Positions 26,051-34,066 of a stretch of 64,000 nt of DNA are shown one piece after another. Each line of letters opens with the position of its first letter. Position 1 is the first letter of the stretch. The stretch spans positions 251,994-315,993 of the forward strand of contig NZ_JBHZGO010000110.1 of the NCBI RefSeq assembly GCF_042747725.1, in the 5' to 3' direction. A program made the position numbers and the translations under genes. The DNA comes from FACHB-T130 sp042747725. GTDB lineage: Bacteria > Cyanobacteriota > Cyanobacteriia > Cyanobacteriales > FACHB-T130. A model generated the notes under the pieces. The model had not been told where the DNA came from and made no database searches. It worked only from the letters and a program-made list of their open reading frames with translations.

Positions 26051-28204
26051 CTAGGCGATCGCGTAGTTGTAGTAACCGCAGCGCTCTTGAATGGCAGCGA
26101 TCGCATCAAGTATCGTGCTAAGAGCAACGCTATTCTCCGGTTTGAATAGCATCTGGCGCAGATGAGGCAATGCTCCAGCGCTGCCGATTTTCCCCAGACT
26201 GTAGGCAGCCTTCTCACGAACGCTAACGTCTTCGTGGTTGACAGCTTGCCTGAGCGCCCCTACTGCCGACGGGCTACTGATTTGACCTAATGCCCAGGCA
26301 ACACTCCCCCGAACGCTAGCGTCTGGGTGGTTGAGAGCTTGTCGCAATGCCGCTACCGCCGCTGGAGTGCCGATTTGACCTAACGCCCAAGCAGCGCTTC
26401 CACCCACAGTCGCGTCTTCATCGTTCAACGCCTCCAACAGCCCCACCACCGCAGCCGGAGAGCCGATTTCGCCTAAAGCCTCCGCAGCCTTCTCGCGCAC
26501 TCGATAGTCTGCATCGTCCAAAGCCTCCAGCAGCCCTGTCACGGCAATCGGGCAGCTAATTCTGCCTAAAGCAGAGGCAGCATTTTCGCGCACCCGATAG
26601 TCTCGATCGTGCAAAGCCTCCAGAAGTCCCGCCACAGCAGCCGGGGAGCCAATTTTTTCTAACGCAGCGGCAGCACTTTGACGAACCCCAAAGTCTTCAT
26701 CATTTAACGCTTGTCGCAGCCCCACGACGCTCACTTCACTGCCGATTTTCCCTAAAGCCTCAGCAGCTTTCTCTCGAACATCAAAGTTTGGATGGTTTAA
26801 AGCTTGCAGCAGCGCCGCTACACCTTCCTCTTTGCCCATACAACCCAGGGCATAGGCAGCCATCCAACCAACCCACGAATCGTCATCTTCCAAAGCTTCC
26901 AACAGCCCAGCTACCGCCGCTTGGGCAGGTGCAGGAGCGATGCCTCTTCTGCCGATTTTCCTTAAAGCATAGGCAGCACCCCTACGAACATAAAAGTCTT
27001 GATCCTTCAAAGCTTCCAGCAGCCCCGACATTCCCGATGCGCTGCCGATTAAACCTAACCCAAAGGCAGCACAACTGCGAACCTCATAATCTTCATCTTT
27101 CAAAGCCTCCAGCAGCCCCGACACTGCCAACGGGCTGCCGGTAACGCCTAAGCCGAATGCAGCCCTCTCGCGCACCCGATAGTCTCGATCCTGCAAAACT
27201 TCCAGCAGTGTCGCCACCGCCTCCTCGCTGCCAATTTTCCCTAAAGCATAAGCAGCTCTTCGGCGAACATCAAAGTCGTCATCGTTCAACGCTTGCCGTA
27301 GCGCCATCACCGTCTCTTGGGTGCCAATAGAACCTAACGCTTCGGCTGCTTTTTGACGCACCCGATAGCTTTCATCATTTAACGCTTGCAGTAGCGCCGA
27401 TACTGCTTGCTCGGTGGGAATTTGACCTAAGGCATCGGCAGCATTGTAACGCACCCGAAAATCTGCATCGTTCAAAGCTTCCAGCAGCGCCGACACTGCT
27501 TGCTCGGTGGGGATTTGACCTAAAGCATAGGCAGCTCTCCCACGCACATCAAAGTCCTCATCGTTCAAGGCTTGCCGCAGCACCCCTACGGCTGCCTGGG
27601 TGCCAATAGTACCAAGGGCATAAGCTGCACTCTCGCGCACCTGAAAGTCTTCATCGTTCAAGGCTTGTCGCAGTCCCAGCACTGCCGCATTGGTGCCGAT
27701 AGAACCTAATCCATAGGCTGCACTCAAGCGAACACCAGAGTCCTCATCGTTCAATACTTCCAGCAGCGCTGTCACTACTGCATCGGTGCCGATGGAACCT
27801 AACCCATAAGCTGCACTTTCACGCACCTTAGCGTCTGAGTGGTGAAGCGCTGGGAGTAGGCTGGGAATTGCACTATTAGAGCCAGTGATACCTAAAAGTT
27901 GAAACTTCAACTCTTGAGGAACTTCTAAAGAAGCAACTAAATCGACGGTTGCGGCTTGAAACTCCGGTTTAACGGCTCCTGCTAGCTGTGCGCCTAACCT
28001 CAAATCCACTTCTAAGGCTAATTTCACTACTCGCACTACCTGAGCTTTTTCCTCCAAGCGCTGTAACATCTGCACTATGGAGTCTGTCCATTTCAGATAA
28101 TTTAAATACTCCTGTTTGAGCTGGTCATCACTCAGCGGGAGTAGCTGTTGGAGGAGGTTTTCGGCGGTGTAAGATTCCTGAATCGGTTGGTGATGCAATT
28201 CCAT
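26051..28204 (-). CDS. HEAT-repeat protein, 19 units
   Basis: The 717-residue protein consists of an N-terminal helical region (about 1-115) and then 19 consecutive units of about 31 residues of the PBS-lyase/HEAT type, for example AVSALLEALNDADFRVRYNAADALGQI. Unit 10 carries a short Gly/Pro/Ala insertion (RRGIAPAPA). The protein ends in AAIQERCGYYNYAIA. HEAT solenoids mediate protein-protein contacts. The N-terminal block and the closing sequence recall the C-terminal half of cyanobacterial NACHT-HEAT NTPases, but no P-loop is present, so this may be a stand-alone adaptor or a truncated form. The repeat DNA is conserved enough to recombine. It is divergent from surE (77 bp). Confidence 0.85.
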   Translation of the reverse strand: MELHHQPIQESYTAENLLQQLLPLSDDQLKQEYLNYLKWTDSIVQMLQRLEEKAQVVRVVKLALEVDLRLGAQLAGAVKPEFQAATVDLVASLEVPQELKFQLLGITGSNSAIPSLLPALHHSDAKVRESAAYGLGSIGTDAVVTALLEVLNDEDSGVRLSAAYGLGSIGTNAAVLGLRQALNDEDFQVRESAAYALGTIGTQAAVGVLRQALNDEDFDVRGRAAYALGQIPTEQAVSALLEALNDADFRVRYNAADALGQIPTEQAVSALLQALNDESYRVRQKAAEALGSIGTQETVMALRQALNDDDFDVRRRAAYALGKIGSEEAVATLLEVLQDRDYRVRERAAFGLGVTGSPLAVSGLLEALKDEDYEVRSCAAFGLGLIGSASGMSGLLEALKDQDFYVRRGAAYALRKIGRRGIAPAPAQAAVAGLLEALEDDDSWVGWMAAYALGCMGKEEGVAALLQALNHPNFDVREKAAEALGKIGSEVSVVGLRQALNDEDFGVRQSAAAALEKIGSPAAVAGLLEALHDRDYRVRENAASALGRISCPIAVTGLLEALDDADYRVREKAAEALGEIGSPAAVVGLLEALNDEDATVGGSAAWALGQIGTPAAVAALRQALNHPDASVRGSVAWALGQISSPSAVGALRQAVNHEDVSVREKAAYSLGKIGSAGALPHLRQMLFKPENSVALSTILDAIAAIQERCGYYNYAIA

Positions 28205-28281
28205 CTAGTTGCCTTCTCACATTTGAATCAATGGGTGCTTGAGCAAATCGTCTAGGCTACGTCCGACTCAGCAAAAAATAT

Positions 28282-28959
28282 ATGACTTTGATTTTAACGA
28301 ACGACGACGGAATAGACGCTCCTGGAATCCGAGCGCTGCAAAAGGCGATGAATGGCAAGGGGGTGATTGTGGCTCCTAAAGACCATTTATCGGGATGCGG
28401 TCATCAGGTGACGACGACTCAAGCGATTCATGTCCGGCGTCGCTCGGATTTTGAATATGCGATCGCTGGCACTCCCGCTGATTGCGTTCGCATTGCACTA
28501 ACACATATTTGCTCTACTGTCAAATTCGTCCTTTCTGGCATCAACGCCGGTGGCAACTTGGGAGCCGATGTTTACATTTCAGGCACTGTCGCCGCCGTGC
28601 GCGAAGCAGCCTTTCATGGGGTTCCGGGGATTGCCGTTTCTCACTATCGTAAAGGCAAACAAAATGTTGATTGGGATGTGGCGGCGGGGTGGACGGCTGG
28701 AATCTTAGCCGATCTACTCAACCGTACCATCGAACCGGGAACGTTTTGGAACGTGAATTTGCCGCATTTGTTACCAGGAGATCCCGATCCTGAAGTGGTG
28801 TTTTGCGAACCTTGTCGGCAACCCTTGCCAGTTAACTATCGCGTTGAAGGCGATAATTTTTATTATGTTGGAGAATATGCCAAACGCGATCGCACTCCTG
28901 GTAGCGATGTTGATGTCTGCTTTTCCGGCAAAATCGCCGTAACTCAACTGAGGCTGTAA
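28282..28959 (+). CDS. surE: 5'/3'-nucleotidase SurE
   Basis: The 225-residue protein opens MTLILTNDDGIDAPGI, with the metal-binding Asp-Asp pair (NDD) that defines SurE, followed by APKDHLSGCGHQVT, the SGINAGGNLG loop and SGTVAAVREAAFHGVPGIAVS. SurE is a metal-dependent phosphatase acting on nucleoside monophosphates in the cytoplasm. Length and motif order are normal for the family. There is no close downstream partner: the small broken gene after it begins about 35 bases later. Confidence 0.92.
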   Translation: MTLILTNDDGIDAPGIRALQKAMNGKGVIVAPKDHLSGCGHQVTTTQAIHVRRRSDFEYAIAGTPADCVRIALTHICSTVKFVLSGINAGGNLGADVYISGTVAAVREAAFHGVPGIAVSHYRKGKQNVDWDVAAGWTAGILADLLNRTIEPGTFWNVNLPHLLPGDPDPEVVFCEPCRQPLPVNYRVEGDNFYYVGEYAKRDRTPGSDVDVCFSGKIAVTQLRL

Positions 28960-28993
28960 GATCAGCTTTGGCGATTATGCAGACTAACAATTT

Positions 28994-29178
28994 GTGGAAC
29001 CATCTGAAGAACAATACCTAATTCTCAACGCTCTGGAAACGTTAGACCTGCTGAGGAGAATCTCGATGATGAATACAGAATAATTTGGTACATTGAGACA
29101 CCTAGCCCTATCTTGCCGATTTCTCGCCTTTTGCAAAGTGGCGATATTGTCCCTATTGAACCGGAGTCAGAATTATGA
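28994..29178 (+). pseudogene. Frameshifted small gene preceding the 95-residue hypothetical
   Basis: From GTG 28994 the frame reads VEPSEEQYLILNALETLD and on to MMNTE before TAA at 29081. In the next frame YRIIWYIETPSPILPISRLL continues to EPESEL and a TGA at 29176-29178. Joined by one frameshift near 29070-29085 they make one plausible protein of about 60 residues. Its stop overlaps the ATG of the next gene (ATGA), the arrangement of a translationally coupled pair. The family is not recognised. The second frame has no ATG, GTG or TTG of its own at a sensible place. Confidence 0.4.
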
Positions 29179-29462
29179 CAGAGCCTACTGAACTGAGGAA
29201 ACAAAAGTATCAAAGATTTAAAGAACTTTTTGCTTTATCGAGACAGCGATACTTAGATTCAGGGGGTGATTCTCGGCATTCATCAGGTAGTTTTCACGGT
29301 AATGACTACTTGACAGATGAGGAACGGAGAGAATTATGCGATTTAGGGGCAGAACTTAGTGGCGTTAAAATCATTGATGATTATGTCCACTGTCAAGGTC
29401 GCTCGTGGAAATTACCGGAAACCTCACCTTTCCTTAAGAATCAAGCTAAATCTGAAGTCTAA
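29175..29462 (+). CDS. Hypothetical protein, 95 residues
   Basis: It starts at ATG 29175, overlapping the stop of the preceding broken frame by ATGA. The product is polar and charged, with an N-terminal helix-like stretch (ELRKQKYQRFKELFALSRQRYLDSG), a Ser/His-rich middle and LTDEERRELCDLGAEL. There is no signal peptide or membrane segment. I do not recognise the family. Coupling to a small partner resembles small two-gene modules, but nothing more can be claimed. The CSP41-like gene follows after 34 bp on the same strand. Confidence 0.6.
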   Translation: MTEPTELRKQKYQRFKELFALSRQRYLDSGGDSRHSSGSFHGNDYLTDEERRELCDLGAELSGVKIIDDYVHCQGRSWKLPETSPFLKNQAKSEV

Positions 29463-29496
29463 TTGTCAAATTAACTGTTGTGAATAGAAGATAAAA

Positions 29497-30432
29497 ATGC
29501 GAATTTTAATCATGGGCGGAACCCGTTTTATCGGGGTTTATCTAACAAAAATTTTGGCGGAACAAGGACATGAAGTGGTGCTATTCAATCGGGGAAATAA
29601 ACCAGCGCCCGTTGAAGGTATCAAACAAATTCAGGGCGATCGCACGGATGCTTCGCAACTAAAAGAAAAGTTATCTCCAGAAAAATTTGATGCCATTTTC
29701 GATAATAATGGTCGGGAATTGAGCGACACCCAACCTTTAGTAGAAATTTTTAAAGATCGGGTGCAGCATTTTATTTACATGAGTTCTGCTGGTGTGTATC
29801 AAAAGTCAGATCAGATGCCTCATGTAGAAGGGGATGCCGTCGATCCCAAAAGTCGTCATAAGGGCAAGCATGAAACGGAAGCTTACCTGGCACAGCAAAA
29901 AGTGCCTTTTACAGCGATTCGTCCTACGTATATTTACGGCCCTCAAAATTATAACGATCTGGAAGCTTGGTTTTTCGACCGGATTGTGCGCGATCGCCCA
30001 ATTCTCATGCCCGGACATGGCTTGCATATCACCCAACTCGGTCATGTAAAAGACTTAGCGGTGGCAATGGCAGCAGTTTTGAGCAATTCTCAGGCAGTGG
30101 GACAGATTTATAATGTATCGGGCGATCGCTATGTTACTTTTGATGGTCTAGCGCGTGCTTGTGCTGTTGCTGTCGGGAAGTCCGCTGAGAATCTGCAAAT
30201 TCTCCACTACGACCCCAAAAAGTTTGACTTTGGCAAACGCAAGGCTTTTCCGATGAGAACTCAGCACTTCTTCGCTTCAGTGAATAAAGCTAAGACTGAA
30301 CTAGGATGGCATCCAGAATATGACTTAATTTCTGGACTAAAAAACTCGTTCCAGAAAGATTATCTTGCCTCTGGTCGTAACAAAGCCGAGATAGATTTCT
30401 CAGTTGATAACGAAATTCTAGAAGCAGGCTAA
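29497..30432 (+). CDS. CSP41-like atypical short-chain dehydrogenase/reductase
   Basis: The 311-residue protein starts MRILIMGGTRFIGVYLTKIL, a Rossmann dinucleotide motif (GGTRFIG) of the extended SDR type. IYMSSAGVY occurs near residue 93, but the usual YxxxK catalytic pair is not in place; the Tyr is followed by QKSDQMPHVE. RPTYIYGPQNYNDLEAWFFDRI and the C-terminal FPMRTQHFFASVNKAKTELGW segment are typical of the chloroplast CSP41 proteins and their cyanobacterial relatives, which bind RNA and ribosomal particles instead of acting as sugar epimerases. The call rests on overall pattern. It is convergent with pgsA, and a palindromic repeat lies between them. Confidence 0.75.
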   Translation: MRILIMGGTRFIGVYLTKILAEQGHEVVLFNRGNKPAPVEGIKQIQGDRTDASQLKEKLSPEKFDAIFDNNGRELSDTQPLVEIFKDRVQHFIYMSSAGVYQKSDQMPHVEGDAVDPKSRHKGKHETEAYLAQQKVPFTAIRPTYIYGPQNYNDLEAWFFDRIVRDRPILMPGHGLHITQLGHVKDLAVAMAAVLSNSQAVGQIYNVSGDRYVTFDGLARACAVAVGKSAENLQILHYDPKKFDFGKRKAFPMRTQHFFASVNKAKTELGWHPEYDLISGLKNSFQKDYLASGRNKAEIDFSVDNEILEAG

Positions 30433-30475
30433 ATCAGCCACAAAGACACGAAGACACAAAAGAGCTATCAGTAAT

Positions 30476-30503
30476 GTAGAGATACGATGAATCGTGTCTC
30501 TAC
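30476..30503. repeat. Palindromic repeat between convergent genes
   Basis: GTAGAGATACGATGAATCGTGTCTCTAC folds into a near-perfect hairpin with one mismatch in the arms. It is a diverged member of the 28-bp palindrome family seen at 2882-2909. Its last base is the last base of the pgsA stop codon, and it follows the CSP41-like gene by 44 bases, so it may terminate both. Confidence 0.7.
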
Positions 30504-31030
30504 TAGCTAACCGCTGAGGGTTGCTCGCTTTTTTGGGGTAGAAGGTAAATAACCCCAGAAATCAAGGTGAAGGCAACGGAAATCCAGAAAGCAACAATGG
30601 CGGGAATTTGCCATGAGACAGGCAGGGGTGCGATTAAAAGCGCTAGAGCGATGATTTGACTGACTGTCTTTAACTTGCCCCAAATATTAGCACCAGTAAT
30701 TGTAGTTTTGTTAACGCGCCAACCAGCGATCGCTAACTCTCTTGCCAAAATTAGAAATACGCCCCATGCTGGTACTTGACCGAGTTGAATGAGCGGCAGT
30801 AGCGGAGCCAACACCAGTAATTTATCAACTAGCGGGTCAAGAAATTTACCCAAATCTGTAACTTGATTCAATTTACGAGCCAAGTAGCCATCCAACCAAT
30901 CCGTAGCAGCTGCAACCAGAAAAATTACCAAACCCACAGTGCGAGTTTCAGTCGTTGGGTTGTCCAGACAATAAAGCAGAACTGGCAACGCCAGTAAACG
31001 AGATAAAGTAATCCAATTGGGCAGCGTCAT
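30503..31030 (-). CDS. pgsA: CDP-diacylglycerol-glycerol-3-phosphate 3-phosphatidyltransferase
   Basis: From ATG 31030 the protein has 175 residues; a TTG three codons upstream is an alternative. It opens with MTLPNWITLSRLLALPVLLY, typical of the family. The CDP-alcohol phosphatidyltransferase signature is seen as DWLDGYLARKLNQVTDLGKFLDPLVDK, with all Asp residues of DxxDGxxAR...GxxxDxxxD. Four to five membrane segments follow. The enzyme makes phosphatidylglycerophosphate, the precursor of phosphatidylglycerol, which is essential for photosystems. It follows the sugar transferase gene on the same strand, 114 bp downstream. Confidence 0.92.
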   Translation of the reverse strand: MTLPNWITLSRLLALPVLLYCLDNPTTETRTVGLVIFLVAAATDWLDGYLARKLNQVTDLGKFLDPLVDKLLVLAPLLPLIQLGQVPAWGVFLILARELAIAGWRVNKTTITGANIWGKLKTVSQIIALALLIAPLPVSWQIPAIVAFWISVAFTLISGVIYLLPQKSEQPSAVS

Positions 31031-31144
31031 AGCAAGCAATCTCGATCTTATGAGTTAAAAAGACTGTAGACTCCGAACGGTTTCGCGTCCAGAGTCTACA
31101 GTCAGAAATTCTAAGTTTACGATTAGCGATTCGCCATTCGCTTT

Positions 31145-31846
31145 TTAACAAGCGCCTTTCTTATTCACAACTGCCATCACAGTCTTGAGAATCAAGCTGA
31201 GGTCGTAAGTAACAGACCACTTGTGCTGGTAGTTGATATCCATGCGGACGATATCTTCAAAGTCTTGGACGCTGGAACGACCATTGGCTTGCCACTCGCC
31301 AGTAATTCCAGGCTTAACATTCAATCGTTCCCAGTGACGATCGTCGTAGCGCATGACTTCATCAACGGTGGGGGGACGGGTTCCCACTAAGCTCATATCC
31401 CCCATCAGAACGTTCCAGAACTGCGGGAATTCATCCAAGCTGGTGCGACGTAAGAACTTACCGACGCGGGTGATCCGGGGGTCATTTTCGTTTTTAAAAA
31501 TATGCCCTTTCGCTTGGTTGTTGACCAGATGCTTGAGCTTGTCTGCACCAACCACCATTGAGCGGAATTTCCAGATGCGGAACTTGCGTCCATTCAAACC
31601 GCAGCGAATCTGGCGGTAAAAGACAGGTCCTGGGTTATCCAGTTGCATAGCGATCGCTACTGGAATTGTAATTGTTGCTGCGATCGCTAACCCCACGACG
31701 GCTCCCAAAATATCAATTAGGCGCTTCTGTTTGCTGGTGACAGATGGATGACAGGCTGGGTGTTTTGCAACATCAACCCGATAGAGTTTATCAAACGCCG
31801 ACGAAGCAACGTCGCGGGATTCGGGGAGGTGGGAAGTAGTAATCAC
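31145..31846 (-). CDS. Bacterial sugar transferase (undecaprenyl-phosphate glycosyl-1-phosphate transferase type)
   Basis: The 233-residue protein has a short N-terminal region, one hydrophobic segment (about 44-66, IDILGAVVGLAIAATITIPVAIAM) and the cytoplasmic catalytic domain of the WbaP/WcaJ family: GPVFYRQIRCGLNGRKFRIWKFRSM, DPRITRVGKFLRRTSLDEFPQFWNVLMGDMSLVGTRPP and KPGITGEWQANGRS. These enzymes start exopolysaccharide or O-antigen synthesis by moving a sugar phosphate to undecaprenyl phosphate. It is the short form, lacking the multi-helix N-terminal domain. No other polysaccharide genes are adjacent. Confidence 0.88.
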   Translation of the reverse strand: MITTSHLPESRDVASSAFDKLYRVDVAKHPACHPSVTSKQKRLIDILGAVVGLAIAATITIPVAIAMQLDNPGPVFYRQIRCGLNGRKFRIWKFRSMVVGADKLKHLVNNQAKGHIFKNENDPRITRVGKFLRRTSLDEFPQFWNVLMGDMSLVGTRPPTVDEVMRYDDRHWERLNVKPGITGEWQANGRSSVQDFEDIVRMDINYQHKWSVTYDLSLILKTVMAVVNKKGAC

Positions 31847-32075
31847 AGTTTTTAAGTTAGCTACTATAATCAGGCTGCTCTTCTGTCAATATAGGCAACA
31901 CTCCGTACAGATGAATCGTTGAAAGCCCTTACTTTACCGAATCTTTAAGGGAATCGGTAGTTTTTTAAGTTTTGTTAGAAGTACGGTTGACAAACAACAG
32001 ATTTTAAGGATTTAATCCTCTGCCTGTGGGGTGATTGAGAATGTGACTTAATCCCAGCAGTCTGGTATCTAATCG

Positions 32076-33992
32076 CTAAACCGTTGCCGGTACTAACAAG
32101 TTAAAAACTAATGGTTCCTCTAGTTTTTGGTAAGTACTCGTCAGGATGGTGTTTAAATAGCGAAGATAGCGATCGCCCTGCTGAGCATTCAGTCGATACA
32201 TCTGCGTCGCTTCTTTGTCGAAAAGTGGAGCCTCTGCGATCGCTTGATAGTCAGGATTTTGCTCGGAGGCGGAACTCAGCAGTCCAAACTCGACTTCCGA
32301 CGGCACGATACCAGCAGGCAGTTTTCCTTCCAAAAGCGCCATGACGCGAGAATAACAAACTCGCGTATTAATGCCGCGATACTCTAATAACTGCATAATT
32401 TCATGAAGCGGCAGCGGTGCTTCCGGTAAAGCCCGTAAAAGTTCCAAAAGCAGAAAATAATCGCTGTACTGCTGTGTTTGTTGCTCCAACAATTGAGGAT
32501 ACAACGGTAACGTAGCCAAACCGTAAGCAACTGGACTACAGTTTAGGGTTGAGTCGTTTGAGCCAGTGTCCCGAATCAGGACTGCTTTTGGGAGTTTTTG
32601 TCGCAGCCATTGAGTTATTTCCCCGATGGCTGCGGTTCCGCCAGTACAGATAATTTGATTAATTCCCGATGCGGGTATCCCGGCTTGGGTTAGCAGTGCA
32701 TTCAATTCTTGATTCAGTTTTTCAATAAACGGTTTGAACACGCGGTTTTCTAAGTCTCGGCGTGTCACCAAACAGGACTTTCCGCCCAATTCCACGGTAT
32801 AGCTGTCTTGCTGTTGCAAAATTCGTTTGAGAGAATTGGCAGCTTCTAGAAGCGCTTGTCCTAGGGGAGAACTTTGCAATAACGATGCCAAGCGATCGCG
32901 CGTGGGTAAATCGGGTTCCCCGGCTTTGGGAAGGATCAAGGATGAAGAATGCAGGATGAAGGATGACTCGAATTCATTTTTCATCTTGCCTTCTTCATCG
33001 TTCAACAGTAATTGACCGATGATATCTTGATCGATCGCGTTGCCTGCATAGGCAAGACTCCGACAAGCAAACTGAGAATAAGTTAAGTCTTTAAGATTTT
33101 CGGGCAAATTCACCAAAGCCAGTTCGATGGTAGTGGCACCCGCGTTGATCGCCAGAGTCCCGCCTTGCCAGGTTACTCCCGGTAGGGTTGCACCTTCAAT
33201 CCCTGCTAACAAAGTAGCGATCGCATCCTCAAGAAAGAATATTTCCTCCGGATTTTCCACTAGATGGGCACCGAGTACGGCTTCGCGGATGTTAAAGCGG
33301 TAGGTATCTCCCCATTGGGCAGGACAACCCACAATCACACCACTCAAGCAACCCATCGCTGCATTCAGCGTAGAGGGCTTTAAACCAGCAGCACCCACCA
33401 AATCACTTCTTCCATGTTCTGCTGGCGATCGCGGGTTTCCCTGACCTCCTAGGGGTCTGAGAGTGGCAAATAATGCTTGCAAGGATCGCCCCAGCCAGTA
33501 AAGCGAAATTGGCTGGTCGAGAGACCACTGCAATACCGGCTCCCATTTTTTGGCAGATGAATAGTAAGGAATTCCTACCTTTAAGTACGGTTTAAAGTCT
33601 TGGATAAAGATTCCTTCTTTCCGATTGGCAAGAGAAGACGCCAGGACACCCACAGCGATCGCTGCTGGTGTATGCGCGTAAGCGCTACTCGCTGCTGGTG
33701 TATGTGCGTAAGCGCTACTCGCAACCACCGATGAGTGCCCGTAATTTCCCCAGGATGGCCCCGTATAAGTCACCGCTGGTAAACGAAAGCTGGTCTGGGT
33801 AGATTCTGTCTGTCCCTGAGTTATCCAATAGATGGGATATCGCTCACCCGTCGAACCATTTAACAGAACGGCGGAAATGCCAGTTGTCCCAAAGTCAATC
33901 CCTAAGTACCAGGCATACTTGCTGACATTTTCCGCAGGAGATGGTTTTGCAGACCGCAGGATAGTGGAAGCATGAATTGAATTTGCATTCAT
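32076..33992 (-). CDS. Hsp70/actin-fold family protein
   Basis: The protein has 638 residues from ATG 33992; a GTG twelve codons upstream is possible. The ATPase fold opens with YAWYLGIDFGTTGISAVLL, the phosphate-1 motif, and later has LAINAGATTIELALVNLP (phosphate 2) and IICTGGTAAIGEITQWL (adenosine motif). A substrate-binding domain of DnaK type is not evident; the C-terminal part is helical. Three low-complexity insertions interrupt it: a tandem SSAYAHTPAA pair, a GNPRSPAEHGRSDLVGAAG stretch, and an EGKMKNEFESSFILHSSS stretch that looks like translated repeat DNA. It starts 74 bp after the acidic protein gene on the same strand, so the two probably form an operon. Function is unknown. Confidence 0.8.
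   Translation of the reverse strand: MNANSIHASTILRSAKPSPAENVSKYAWYLGIDFGTTGISAVLLNGSTGERYPIYWITQGQTESTQTSFRLPAVTYTGPSWGNYGHSSVVASSAYAHTPAASSAYAHTPAAIAVGVLASSLANRKEGIFIQDFKPYLKVGIPYYSSAKKWEPVLQWSLDQPISLYWLGRSLQALFATLRPLGGQGNPRSPAEHGRSDLVGAAGLKPSTLNAAMGCLSGVIVGCPAQWGDTYRFNIREAVLGAHLVENPEEIFFLEDAIATLLAGIEGATLPGVTWQGGTLAINAGATTIELALVNLPENLKDLTYSQFACRSLAYAGNAIDQDIIGQLLLNDEEGKMKNEFESSFILHSSSLILPKAGEPDLPTRDRLASLLQSSPLGQALLEAANSLKRILQQQDSYTVELGGKSCLVTRRDLENRVFKPFIEKLNQELNALLTQAGIPASGINQIICTGGTAAIGEITQWLRQKLPKAVLIRDTGSNDSTLNCSPVAYGLATLPLYPQLLEQQTQQYSDYFLLLELLRALPEAPLPLHEIMQLLEYRGINTRVCYSRVMALLEGKLPAGIVPSEVEFGLLSSASEQNPDYQAIAEAPLFDKEATQMYRLNAQQGDRYLRYLNTILTSTYQKLEEPLVFNLLVPATV
33661..33720. repeat. Two tandem 30-bp units inside the Hsp70-like gene
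   Basis: 33661-33690 and 33691-33720 differ at one base. The unit length is a multiple of three, so the reading frame is kept and the protein gains a repeated SSAYAHTPAA segment. Confidence 0.9.
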
Positions 33993-34066
33993 TATCCCGA
34001 TGGGGAGCGATTTTATACTCTCTAACACAAGTGGGGATTCAAGGGTTGTTCCCTGAGTGGGTATCT

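Noticed and set aside
26347..27144. Plus-strand Pro-rich frames inside the HEAT gene
   Set aside because: They are antisense images of the 93-bp HEAT repeat units.
26100..27900. Regular 93-bp periodicity suggesting a CRISPR-like or satellite array
   Set aside because: The period equals 31 codons and encodes HEAT units; there are no constant repeats with unique spacers.
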